Part shown: piece after piece, positions 39,346 to 48,358 of the stretch
Numbering within the stretch: position 1 is the first letter of the stretch
How the letters are laid out: every line of letters starts with the position of its first letter
NCBI RefSeq assembly: GCF_900115695.1
Contig: NZ_FOXK01000002.1
Location: forward strand, 558,001 to 622,000
DNA length: 64,000 nt
Direction of reading: 5' to 3'
Source: Ectopseudomonas toyotomiensis
Lineage (GTDB): Bacteria > Pseudomonadota > Gammaproteobacteria > Pseudomonadales > Pseudomonadaceae
The notes under the pieces: generated by a model
The model's input: the letters and a program-made list of their open reading frames with translations, nothing else
Told to the model about the DNA's origin: nothing
Database searches by the model: none
Program-made: the position numbers and the translations under genes

Positions 39346-40705
39346 GAGCGATCTCTCCTAATGCCGGGGAAGGGAACCACTGGTCGCGACGGCTCAACTT
39401 CCAAGCATAGCCAGCCAATACCAGGCTGCGCAGCCCCATGAAACTCAGAAATGCCAACCACAGCCCGTGATTGCCCAGGCCTTGCAGCCCCCAGGCCAGC
39501 GGCAGGGCCAACGCCAGGGCAATGAGCATGGCGTCGCGCATTTCCCGGGCGCGGGTGGCACCGATGAACAGACCGTCGAGCAGGTAGCTCCACACCGCCA
39601 GCAGCGGCAACAGCGCCAGGTAGGGCAGGAAGTTCAGGGCCAGCTCGCGGACCTCGGCGATGTTGGTGAGCATGCCGACGAACCAGTGCCCGCCGAACAG
39701 GAAGAACAGCGCGAAGCCGGCGCTAGCCAGCAGCGACCAGGTACCGGCTACCAGCAGCGAACGGCGCAGCGCAGCGCGATCACGCGCGCCCAGCGCATGG
39801 CCGCATAGGGCCTCGACGGCATGTGCCAGACCGTCGAGGGCGTAAGCGGTCAGCGTCAGGCCATTGAGCAGCAGCGCGTTGGCCGCCACCGTGGCATCGC
39901 CGAGGCGCGTGCCTTTCACGGTGATCAGGAAGAACACCAACTGCAGCGCCAGGGTGCGGATGAAGATATCGCGGTTGACCGCCAGCAACGGACGCCAGTT
40001 GCTCCAGCGTTTCAGCGCGCTACTGTCGAGGTGGCCGGGAAAGTGTGCGAGCGCACCGCGGGCCAGCCACAGGCCGAGCAGGGCGCCACTCCACTCGGCG
40101 ATCACCGAGGCCCAGGCCGTACCGGCCACACCCCATTCGAGCCCGAGCACGAACAGCAGGTCGAGCGCCACGTTGATCAGGTTGGCCGTCAGCAGAATGG
40201 CCAGAGGACCACGGGCGCTCTGCGTGCCCAGCAGCCAGCCGATCAGGGCGTAGGTCGCCAGGCTGGCGGGCAGGCCGAGCAGACGGATATGGAAATACTG
40301 GCGCGCCAGTTGATCCAGTTCGGCCGAGGGTTGCATCAGGCTCAGCGCGGCGTTACTGAACGGCAACGCCAGCAGGCCCAAGAGCAAGGCCAGCAGTACA
40401 CCCAGGCCAAGCCCCTGCACCAGTACCTGACGCAGGGCGCTGCCATCCTCGCGGCCTGCAGCCTGGGCGGCGAAACCGGTGCTGCCCATGCGCAGAAAGC
40501 CCATGGCCCAGGTCAGCAGGGTGTAGAGGCTGCCGCCCACCGCCACGGCAGCCAACTGGTGGGCATGCGGCAAGTGGCCGACCACGGCGGTGTCGACCAG
40601 CGCCACCAGCGGCACCGAGAGGTTGGAGAGAATCATCGGCGCCGCCAGTGCCCAGACCTTGCGCTGGGTCGGGGTGTGGCGCCAGGCATCGAGCAGGGCG
40701 GACAT
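39317..40705 (-). CDS. MATE family efflux transporter (DinF-like)
   Basis: The 462-residue protein has twelve predicted helices in two MatE halves. VWALAAPMILSNLSVPLVAL and VDTAVVGHLPHAHQLAAVAV near the N-terminus are DinF-like. MATE proteins export drugs or organic cations with Na+ or H+ exchange; the substrate is not shown by sequence. The start MSALLDAWRH follows CCGGAG; an ATG 11 codons upstream is less likely. It is divergent from yfhM and first in a three-gene operon. Confidence 0.9.
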   Translation of the reverse strand: MSALLDAWRHTPTQRKVWALAAPMILSNLSVPLVALVDTAVVGHLPHAHQLAAVAVGGSLYTLLTWAMGFLRMGSTGFAAQAAGREDGSALRQVLVQGLGLGVLLALLLGLLALPFSNAALSLMQPSAELDQLARQYFHIRLLGLPASLATYALIGWLLGTQSARGPLAILLTANLINVALDLLFVLGLEWGVAGTAWASVIAEWSGALLGLWLARGALAHFPGHLDSSALKRWSNWRPLLAVNRDIFIRTLALQLVFFLITVKGTRLGDATVAANALLLNGLTLTAYALDGLAHAVEALCGHALGARDRAALRRSLLVAGTWSLLASAGFALFFLFGGHWFVGMLTNIAEVRELALNFLPYLALLPLLAVWSYLLDGLFIGATRAREMRDAMLIALALALPLAWGLQGLGNHGLWLAFLSFMGLRSLVLAGYAWKLSRRDQWFPSPALGEIAHAQRPAARQ

Positions 40706-40868
40706 GGGCGGCTCCGGCAAAGCGCCGATTATAGGCACAGCGCCGGGGTGGTCGCACGTCGCCTCAGGACTGTGAGTGGCTTGGCGAATTCTTCTGCACG
40801 GCTCGTCGTCGGCAGGGCGCCTCGGCTATAGTTGTCGGTCTCTGCGCCCCCTGATTCCGGAGCCCGCA

Positions 40869-43800
40869 ATGCCGAACAAAGGACTGCTTCTGGCCTTGGT
40901 GCTGACCCTGCTCAGCGCCTGTGATTCTTCTGAACCCCCTGCCACGGTGACCCCCGCTGCCCCTGCTGCGCAACAGCCACAGGCGCCCAAGCCAGCGGTC
41001 GACCGCGACGCGCTGGCCAAGCGCTACGCCGGGCGCGAGCTGGAGGTGGTCGACGTTTCCGAGGTGCAGCTCGACGGTGCCAGTGCGCTGTCGGTGACTT
41101 TCTCTATTCCGTTGGACCCCGACCAGCCCTTCGCCGAGCGCCTGCACCTGGTCGACAGCACTGCCGGCAAGGTCGACGGCGCCTGGGAGCTGACCGACAA
41201 CCTCAGCGAGTTGCGCCTGCGCCACCTGGAGCCGCAGCGCAAACTGGTGCTGACCATCGATGCTGGCCTGAAGTCGATCAATGGCGGCAAACTCGCCAAA
41301 GAGCATGTCAGCCGTTTCGAAACCCGCGACCTGCAGGCCAGCGTCGGTTTCGCCAGCCGGGGTTCACTGCTGCCGACCCGCCTGGCCGAAGGCCTGCCAG
41401 TGATCGCGCTGAACGTCGACAAGGTCAACGTCGAGTTTTTCCGCATCAAGCCCGAGGCGCTGCCGCGCTTTCTGTCGCGCTGGGGCCGGGCCAGCAACCT
41501 GGATACCTGGGAAGCCCGCGAACTGCTGCCGATGGCCGATCTGGTCTATGGCGGGCGTTTCGACCTGAACCCGGCGCGCAACACCCGTGAAACCCTGCTG
41601 CTGCCTATCGCCGGCCTGGAGCCGTTCAAGCAGCCGGGCGTTTACCTGGCGGTAATGCGCGAAGCCGGCAGCTACAGCTATTCGCAGCCGGCGACGCTGT
41701 TTTCCCTGAGCGATATTGGCCTGTCCGCGCATCGCTATCGCGACCGTCTCGACGTCTTCACCCAGGCGCTGGAGGGCGGCAAGGCGCAGTCCGGTGTGCA
41801 GCTCGAGCTGCTTGATGGCGATGGCGCGCTGCTGGCCGAAGGCAAGACCGATTCGGCCGGCCATGCGCAACTACCGCTACCAGCCAAGGCCCAGGTGCTA
41901 CTGGCCAAGCAGGATGAGCAGACCAGCCTGCTGCGCCTGAACAGCCCGGCGCTGGACCTGGCCGAGTTCGACATCACCGGCCCGAAAGCGCACGCCCTGC
42001 AGTTCTTCGTGTTCGGTCCGCGCGATCTGTATCGCCCCGGCGAGACCGTATTGCTCAACGGCTTGCTGCGCGATGCCGACGGCAGCCCAGTCAAGGCCCA
42101 GCCGGTCAGCGTCGAGGTGCGCCGTCCGGACGAGCAGATAAGCCGCAAGTTCGTCTGGAATGCCGGCGATGATGGTCTCTATCAGTACCAACTGCCGCTC
42201 GCCGAAGAGGCCCCGACCGGCCGCTGGCAACTGCTGCTCGACCTCGGCGACGGCAACCCGCAGCTCTACGAATTCCTCGTCGAGGACTTCCTGCCCGAGC
42301 GCATGGCCCTGGAGCTCAAGGGCCAGGACCAGCCCTACGCGCCGGGCGACAGCGCCGAGTTCGCGGTGACCGGACGCTACCTCTATGGTGCGCCGGCCGC
42401 TGGCAATCGTCTGACCGGCCAGCTCTATGTGCGTCCACTGCGTGAAGCGGTGGCGAGCCTGCCGGGTTACCAGTTCGGCGACATCACCGAGGCCGATCTA
42501 AGCCAGGATCAGGAACTCGACGAGGTCAATCTCGACGACCAGGGCCGCGCCGTACTGCGTCCGGAAAACCGCTGGGGTGATGCCAAATCGCCGCTGCGTT
42601 TGATCCTCCAGGCCAGCCTGCAGGAGTCCGGCGGCCGTCCGATTACCCGCCGCATCATTCAGCCTGTATGGCCCGCCGAGCGTTTGCCGGGGCTGCGCGG
42701 CCTATTCGACGGCGAGGAAGTCGACGCCGATAGCCTGGCCGAGTTCGAAATACTGGTGGCCGACGCCGCCGGCAACAAGCTGGCGGCCGACAACCTCAAC
42801 GTGCGCCTGGTGCGCGAACGCCGCGACTACTTCTGGAGCTTCTCCGACGGTGAAGGCTGGCGTCATAACTACAACGAGAAATTCCTCACCCTCAGCGATG
42901 AGCCGTTGAAGATTAACGCGGGCGGTACCGCCAAGGTCAGCTTCCCGGTGGAGTGGGGCCCGTACCGGGTCGAGGTGGTGGACAGCCAGACCGGTCTGGT
43001 CAGCAGCCTGCGCTTCTGGGCCGGCTACCGCTGGCAGGACAACGCCGACGGCGGCGCGGTGCGCCCGGACCAGGTCAAGCTGGCGCTGGACAAGCCTGCC
43101 TACGCCGCGGGCGACGTGGCCAAGATCACCGTCACCCCGCCGGCTGCCGGCAACGGCTACCTGCTGGTCGAGTCCAGCGACGGTCCGCTGTGGTGGCAGG
43201 GAATCAGCGTGCCGGCTGAAGGCCAGACCTTCGAACTGACCATCGACGAAAAATGGGCGCGTCACGACCTCTACCTTAGTGCTCTGGTGATTCGCCCTGG
43301 CGAGCGCAAGGCGCAGGTCACGCCGAAGCGCGCCGTCGGCCTGCTGCACCTGCCACTGGAGCGCGCTCCGCGCAAGCTGGCGCTGAGCCTGGAAGCGCCG
43401 GAAAAAATGCGTCCGAAGCAGCCGCTGAAGGTCAAGGTCAGTGCGCGCAACGCCGACGGCAGCATCCCCGACAAGGTGCATGTGCTGGTCGCCGCGGTGG
43501 ACGTGGGCATCCTCAACATCACCAGCTACGCCACGCCCGATCCTTTCGCCAACTTCTTCGGGCGCAAGGCCTATGGCGCTGACCAGCTGGATATCTACGG
43601 TCAGCTGATCGAAGCGCAGGGGCGTGTTGCCAGCCTGGCCTTCGGCGGTGACGCCGGCCTCGCCGCGGGTGGCAAGCGCCCGGATACCAGCGTGCTGATC
43701 GTCGCGCTGCAGAGCGATGCACTGAAGCTCGACGACAAGGGTGAAGGCGAAGTCAGCCTTGATATCCCCGACTTCAATGGCGAGCTGCGTCTGATGGCGC

Positions 43801-45767
43801 AGGCCTGGACCGACGAGCGCTTCGGCATGGCCGAAGCCAAGACGGTGGTCGCAGCGCCGCTGATTGCCGAACTGTCGATGCCGCGCTTCCTCGCCGGTGG
43901 TGATGAAACCACCCTGGCGCTGGACCTGACCAACCTGTCCGGTGCCGAGCAGCAACTCGACGTGCAACTGGGCGTCGAAGGTCAGCTGCGTCTGCTCGGC
44001 AAGGGGGACTCGCCGATCAGCCTGAAGGATGGCCAACGTACCACCTTGCGCATTCCGGTGCGCGCCGAAGGCGGCCTGGGCCAGGGCCGTATCCATGTCG
44101 AGGTGCAGGGCCTGGCACTGCCGAACGAGGCGCTGGGCGACTTCAGCCGCGAATGGACGCTGGGTATTCGCCCGGCTTACCCGGCGCAACTGCAACACTT
44201 CCGCGCCGTCCTGGGAGAGGGCGAGCCCTGGAGCATGCCGGCTGGCACCCTCAACCAGTTCGAGCCTGCCGGGCTGGAGGCCGTGTTGGCCCTGTCGAGC
44301 CGGCCGCCGCTGAACCTCGGTGAGCAGATTCGTGCGCTCAAGGCCTACCCCTACGGTTGTCTGGAGCAGACCACCAGCGGCCTGTACCCGTCGCTCTACG
44401 CCGACGCCGCGAGTCTCAAGCGCCTTGGCCTCGAGGGTGAGCCGGACGAGCAACGCCGCAAGAGCATCGAGCTGGGTATCGAGCGTCTGCTTGGCATGCA
44501 ACGACACAACGGTGGCTTCGGCCTGTGGAGCGCCGAGAGCGAAGAGGAATACTGGCTGACCGCCTATGTCACCGACTTCCTCCTGCGCGCTCGCGAGCAG
44601 GGCTTCGGCGTACCGGCCGAGGCGCTGAAGAAGGCCAGTGATCGCCTGCTGCGCTACCTGCAGCAGAGCAGCCTGATCGAGGCCAGCTACAGCCAGGACT
44701 TCGCCCACACCCGCTTCGCCGTGCAGGCTTACGCGGGCTACGTGCTGGCACGCAGTCAGCAGGCCCCGCTGGGCGCGCTGCGCAGCCTGTTCGACCGGCG
44801 CAGCGAGGCGCGCTCCGGCCTGCCGCTGGTACAACTGGCCGCCGCACTGAAGCTGATGGGCGATGCGCCGCGTGCCGAGCAGGCGTTGAATCAGGGCTTG
44901 ATCCAGCAGCGCGATGGCGAACGTTGGATGGCCGATTACGGCAGTCCGCTGCGCGACCAGGCGCTGATCCTCGCCCTGCTGGAAGAGCACGACCTGGCTG
45001 CGGGCCAGCGTGAGCAGCGCCTGTTCAACCTGGCCGATGAGCTGGCTGGCCAGCGCTGGCTGTCGACCCAGGAGCGCAATTCGCTGTTCCTCGCCGGTCG
45101 CGGCATTCTCGGCAAGCCGGAACAGGCTTGGAGCGCTGCGCTTAGCAGCGGCGCCTTCCAGTTCGAGCTGAGCAACCAGCAGCCCGGCATCAAGCTGGAG
45201 CGTGGCGAACTGGCCGAACCGCTTAGTGTGAGCAACGCCGGCAGCGCCAAGCTGTATCAGCAACTGACCCTGTCCGGTTACCCGACTCAGGCGCCGCGCG
45301 CCGGTGGCGAGAACCTCAGCATCGAGCGCGAGTACCTTGGCATGGACGGCCGTCCGCTCGATCTACAGCGTCTGGACAGCGGTGAGCTGGTACTGGTGCA
45401 CCTGGCTGTGCGGGCCAAGCAACGCGTACCGGACGCGCTGGTGGTGGACCTGCTGCCGGCTGGCCTGGAGCTGGAGAACCAGAACCTGGCGCAGAGCGCG
45501 GCGAGCCTCGATGACGCTGGTAGCAACGTCAAGGAATGGCGTCAGTCGATGCAGAACGCGCGGATCAAGCACCAGGAATATCGCGGCGACCGCTATGTGG
45601 CAGCGGTGGATGTCGAGGAGTATGGCACCACCCATCTGCTCTATCTGGCCCGTGCCGTGACACCTGGCAGCTACCGCGTGCCGCCACCTCAGGTGGAGTC
45701 CATGTACCGGCCGAGCTGGCAGGCGCTGGGCAGTGCGCCGGAGAGTCTGGTCGTCAGGGGGCGATGA
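40869..45767 (+). CDS. yfhM: Bacterial alpha-2-macroglobulin lipoprotein
   Basis: The 1632-residue protein matches the length of E. coli YfhM (about 1650). The signal peptide ends in the lipobox LLSAC with Cys18; Asp at +2 predicts retention in the inner membrane, facing the periplasm. A series of macroglobulin-like beta domains follows, then the thioester PYGCLEQTTSGLYPS with Cys1164 and Gln1167, and a helical thioester domain around KSIELGIERLLGMQRHNGGF. Such proteins are thought to trap proteases that breach the envelope. The next gene is pbpC, as in E. coli, supporting a repair-and-defence pair. The start MPNKGLLLALVL is favoured over a 31-codon extension. Confidence 0.95.
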   Translation: MPNKGLLLALVLTLLSACDSSEPPATVTPAAPAAQQPQAPKPAVDRDALAKRYAGRELEVVDVSEVQLDGASALSVTFSIPLDPDQPFAERLHLVDSTAGKVDGAWELTDNLSELRLRHLEPQRKLVLTIDAGLKSINGGKLAKEHVSRFETRDLQASVGFASRGSLLPTRLAEGLPVIALNVDKVNVEFFRIKPEALPRFLSRWGRASNLDTWEARELLPMADLVYGGRFDLNPARNTRETLLLPIAGLEPFKQPGVYLAVMREAGSYSYSQPATLFSLSDIGLSAHRYRDRLDVFTQALEGGKAQSGVQLELLDGDGALLAEGKTDSAGHAQLPLPAKAQVLLAKQDEQTSLLRLNSPALDLAEFDITGPKAHALQFFVFGPRDLYRPGETVLLNGLLRDADGSPVKAQPVSVEVRRPDEQISRKFVWNAGDDGLYQYQLPLAEEAPTGRWQLLLDLGDGNPQLYEFLVEDFLPERMALELKGQDQPYAPGDSAEFAVTGRYLYGAPAAGNRLTGQLYVRPLREAVASLPGYQFGDITEADLSQDQELDEVNLDDQGRAVLRPENRWGDAKSPLRLILQASLQESGGRPITRRIIQPVWPAERLPGLRGLFDGEEVDADSLAEFEILVADAAGNKLAADNLNVRLVRERRDYFWSFSDGEGWRHNYNEKFLTLSDEPLKINAGGTAKVSFPVEWGPYRVEVVDSQTGLVSSLRFWAGYRWQDNADGGAVRPDQVKLALDKPAYAAGDVAKITVTPPAAGNGYLLVESSDGPLWWQGISVPAEGQTFELTIDEKWARHDLYLSALVIRPGERKAQVTPKRAVGLLHLPLERAPRKLALSLEAPEKMRPKQPLKVKVSARNADGSIPDKVHVLVAAVDVGILNITSYATPDPFANFFGRKAYGADQLDIYGQLIEAQGRVASLAFGGDAGLAAGGKRPDTSVLIVALQSDALKLDDKGEGEVSLDIPDFNGELRLMAQAWTDERFGMAEAKTVVAAPLIAELSMPRFLAGGDETTLALDLTNLSGAEQQLDVQLGVEGQLRLLGKGDSPISLKDGQRTTLRIPVRAEGGLGQGRIHVEVQGLALPNEALGDFSREWTLGIRPAYPAQLQHFRAVLGEGEPWSMPAGTLNQFEPAGLEAVLALSSRPPLNLGEQIRALKAYPYGCLEQTTSGLYPSLYADAASLKRLGLEGEPDEQRRKSIELGIERLLGMQRHNGGFGLWSAESEEEYWLTAYVTDFLLRAREQGFGVPAEALKKASDRLLRYLQQSSLIEASYSQDFAHTRFAVQAYAGYVLARSQQAPLGALRSLFDRRSEARSGLPLVQLAAALKLMGDAPRAEQALNQGLIQQRDGERWMADYGSPLRDQALILALLEEHDLAAGQREQRLFNLADELAGQRWLSTQERNSLFLAGRGILGKPEQAWSAALSSGAFQFELSNQQPGIKLERGELAEPLSVSNAGSAKLYQQLTLSGYPTQAPRAGGENLSIEREYLGMDGRPLDLQRLDSGELVLVHLAVRAKQRVPDALVVDLLPAGLELENQNLAQSAASLDDAGSNVKEWRQSMQNARIKHQEYRGDRYVAAVDVEEYGTTHLLYLARAVTPGSYRVPPPQVESMYRPSWQALGSAPESLVVRGR

Positions 45768-45772
45768 AGCGA

Positions 45773-45822
45773 TCCCGGATTCATTTGGGCTACAGTCTGC
45801 GTAGCCCGGATGAATCTGGGAG
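45773..45822. repeat. REP-like inverted pair between yfhM and pbpC
   Basis: TCCCGGATTCATTTGGGCTA at 45774-45793 faces GTAGCCCGGATGAATCTGGG at 45801-45820. This pair of the TAGCCCGGATG family fills the 67-bp gap and could form a hairpin in a yfhM-pbpC message. Confidence 0.8.
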
Positions 45823-45834
45823 CTTGTACTGACC

Positions 45835-48159
45835 ATGCCATTCAAACGCTGGCGGCGTTGGCTGCTGATCCTCCTGCTTCCCCTCGCCCTACTCTGGCTA
45901 GCCGACCGCCTCTTCCCGCTGCCTCTGCCCGAAGACGACCTGGCTCGCGTCGTGCTGGCTGAGGACGGCACGCCGCTGTGGCGCTTCGCCGACCACGACG
46001 GCGTATGGCGTTACCCGGTGACGCCCGAAGAAGTCTCACCCTATTACCTCGAAGCCCTGCTGACCTACGAGGACCGTTGGTTCCGCCAGCACCCCGGCAT
46101 CAATCCACTGGCATTGGGGCGCGCGGCCTGGCAGAACCTCACCGGCGGGCGCGTGGTGTCCGGCGGCAGCACGCTGTCGATGCAGGTGGCGCGGCTGCTC
46201 GATCCGCATGGCCGTGACCTTCCAGGCAAGCTCAAGCAACTCTGGCGCACGGCGCAGCTGGAGTGGCACCTGTCCAAGGACGAAATCCTCACCCTATACC
46301 TCAATCGTGCGCCCTTCGGCGGCACTCTGGAGGGCGTCGCGGCGGCGAGCTGGAGTTACTTGGGCAAGCCGCCGAGCCAACTGACTCGCGCCGATGCCGC
46401 GCTGCTCGCCGTGCTACCGCAGGCCCCCAGCCGCTTGCGCCCGGACCGCCACCCCGAGCGCGCCCAGGCCGCGCGTGACAAGGTGCTGCGGCGCCTGGGC
46501 GAATTTCAGGTATGGCCGCAGACGCTGGTGGACGAGGCGCTGGAAGAGCCGGTATTCCTCGCCCCGCGCCGTGAGCCGAGCCTGGCGCCTTTGTTGGCGC
46601 GGCGGTTGAATCGCGCCGGCAGTCCGCCGCTGATTCGCACCACGCTGGATGCCGGTTTGCAGCTGCGCCTGGAGGATCTGCTGCTCGGCTGGCGCGCGCG
46701 CCTGCCCGAGCGCACCTCGGCGGCGATCCTGGTGGTGGAGCACGAAAGCATGGCCGTGCGCGCCTACCTGGGTTCGGTGGATATCGCTGACACCGCGCGC
46801 TTCGGTCACGTCGACATGGTGCGCGCCCTGCGCTCGCCTGGTTCGACGCTCAAGCCCTTTCTCTACGGCATGGCCCTGGATGCCGGGCTGATTCACTCCG
46901 AGTCGCTGCTGCAGGACGTGCCGCGGCATTACGGCGACTACCGCCCCGGCAACTTCGCCGCCGGCTTCATCGGCCCGGTGTCGGCCAGCGAGGCACTGGC
47001 CACCTCGCTTAATCTGCCAGCCGTGCAACTGCTCGAAGCCTATGGGCCGAAGCGCTTCGCCGGCGAGCTGCGCAGTGCCGGCGTGCCGATTCGCCTGCCG
47101 GCGCTGGCCGAGCCGAACCTGGCGCTGATCCTGGGGGGCGGCGGCTCGCGCCTTGAGTCGCTGGTGGCTGGCTACAGCGCCTTCGCGCGTGGTGGCATGG
47201 CGGCCAAGCCTCGCCTGCAGCCGGGTGATGAGCTGCGCGAACGGCGCCTGCTGTCGCCCGGCTCAGCCTGGATCATCAGGCGCATTCTCAGCGGTCAGGC
47301 ACGGCCTGATCGTGACCCACGCGCACAGCTGGCGCAGCGCCCGACCCTGGCCTGGAAAACCGGCACCAGCTACGGCTTTCGCGATGCCTGGGCCATCGGC
47401 GTCGGCCCGCGCCATCTGATCGGTATCTGGATCGGCCGCCCGGACGGCACCCCGGTGCCCGGCCAGTTCGGCCTGGCCTCGGCCGCGCCGCTGCTGCTGC
47501 AGGTGCATGATCTGCTGGTCAATCGCGACAGCCAACGCGGCATCGCTGCACCGGCCGACCCGCAGCCGGCCGAGGTCGGCGTGGCCGCCATCTGCTGGCC
47601 GTTGGGCCAGCCAATGAGCAAGGACGATCCCAACTGCCGTCGCCTGCGCTTTGCCTGGACGCTGGAAGGCACCACGCCCCCCACGTTGCTGGCAGCCGAT
47701 CAGCCATTGGGTAGCGGCCTGCGCGAGCGCTATTGGCTCAATGCCGAAGGGCGGCGCGTTGGTCCAGGTTGTTCCGGCGCCGAGGCGCGTGAACTGGCCT
47801 TGTGGCCAGCGCCATTGGAACCCTGGCTGCCACGCCGTGAGCAGCGCACGGCACGATTGCCGAGCGTCGATCGAAGCTGCCCGCCACCGCGCAGCAGCCA
47901 GGTGGCGCCGCTGTCCATCGTCGGGGTGCGCGATGGTGATCGTCTGCGTCGCCCGCAAGGCAATCACGAGCCACTGCGGCTCAGCCTTTCGGCGCTAGGG
48001 GGAAGTGGCCGGCGCTGGTGGTTCCTCGATGGCCGACCGCTGGGTGACACTGCGCTGGATGCGCCCTTCAACCATGCCTTCGACAGCGGCAGGCATCAAC
48101 TGAGCGTGCTCGATGAGGGTGGCCAGACCGCTCGTCTGGAATTCAGCGTAGGGCCGTGA
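45835..48159 (+). CDS. pbpC: Penicillin-binding protein 1C
   Basis: The 774-residue bifunctional peptidoglycan synthase has an N-terminal membrane anchor (about 9-25). The GT51 glycosyltransferase domain (about 50-225) contains TYEDRWFRQHPGINPLALGR and SGGSTLSMQVARLL. The transpeptidase domain (about 290-570) has the active-site STLK at 337-340, a serine motif SLN and KTGTS. A BiPBP_C domain (about 690-774) is at the end. PBP1C is a minor class A enzyme with weak beta-lactam binding in E. coli. Adjacency to yfhM is conserved. Confidence 0.95.
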   Translation: MPFKRWRRWLLILLLPLALLWLADRLFPLPLPEDDLARVVLAEDGTPLWRFADHDGVWRYPVTPEEVSPYYLEALLTYEDRWFRQHPGINPLALGRAAWQNLTGGRVVSGGSTLSMQVARLLDPHGRDLPGKLKQLWRTAQLEWHLSKDEILTLYLNRAPFGGTLEGVAAASWSYLGKPPSQLTRADAALLAVLPQAPSRLRPDRHPERAQAARDKVLRRLGEFQVWPQTLVDEALEEPVFLAPRREPSLAPLLARRLNRAGSPPLIRTTLDAGLQLRLEDLLLGWRARLPERTSAAILVVEHESMAVRAYLGSVDIADTARFGHVDMVRALRSPGSTLKPFLYGMALDAGLIHSESLLQDVPRHYGDYRPGNFAAGFIGPVSASEALATSLNLPAVQLLEAYGPKRFAGELRSAGVPIRLPALAEPNLALILGGGGSRLESLVAGYSAFARGGMAAKPRLQPGDELRERRLLSPGSAWIIRRILSGQARPDRDPRAQLAQRPTLAWKTGTSYGFRDAWAIGVGPRHLIGIWIGRPDGTPVPGQFGLASAAPLLLQVHDLLVNRDSQRGIAAPADPQPAEVGVAAICWPLGQPMSKDDPNCRRLRFAWTLEGTTPPTLLAADQPLGSGLRERYWLNAEGRRVGPGCSGAEARELALWPAPLEPWLPRREQRTARLPSVDRSCPPPRSSQVAPLSIVGVRDGDRLRRPQGNHEPLRLSLSALGGSGRRWWFLDGRPLGDTALDAPFNHAFDSGRHQLSVLDEGGQTARLEFSVGP

Positions 48160-48242
48160 CGCGACTCGCTGGCGGTGTGCGAGCGCCGACCGCTCTGGCC
48201 TGAGCCCTGATCATCCCTGCAAATAATGCCGCCTAGAGCGAA

Positions 48243-48269
48243 TAAAGCTTGGTCGTGAGCCGCCGATAT
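48243..48269 (+). promoter_or_regulatory. FliA (sigma-28) promoter for the chemoreceptor gene
   Basis: TAAA at 48243-48246 and GCCGATAT at 48262-48269 are separated by exactly 15 bases. This matches the TAAA-N15-GCCGATAA consensus at 11 of 12 positions. The -10 ends about 90 bp before the chemoreceptor ATG. Flagellar control of a chemoreceptor is expected. Confidence 0.8.
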
Positions 48270-48358
48270 GAAATCTGGCGGTAACCGATTTGCAATTTGT
48301 GTACATTTTTGTATCCAATTGCTCGGCGAACTCAAAATAATAACCGGGAGTAGCCCCC

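Noticed and set aside
42702..45263. An 853-codon open frame on the minus strand inside yfhM
   Set aside because: It is antisense to the alpha-2-macroglobulin, has no recognisable domain and shows the composition of a shadow frame.
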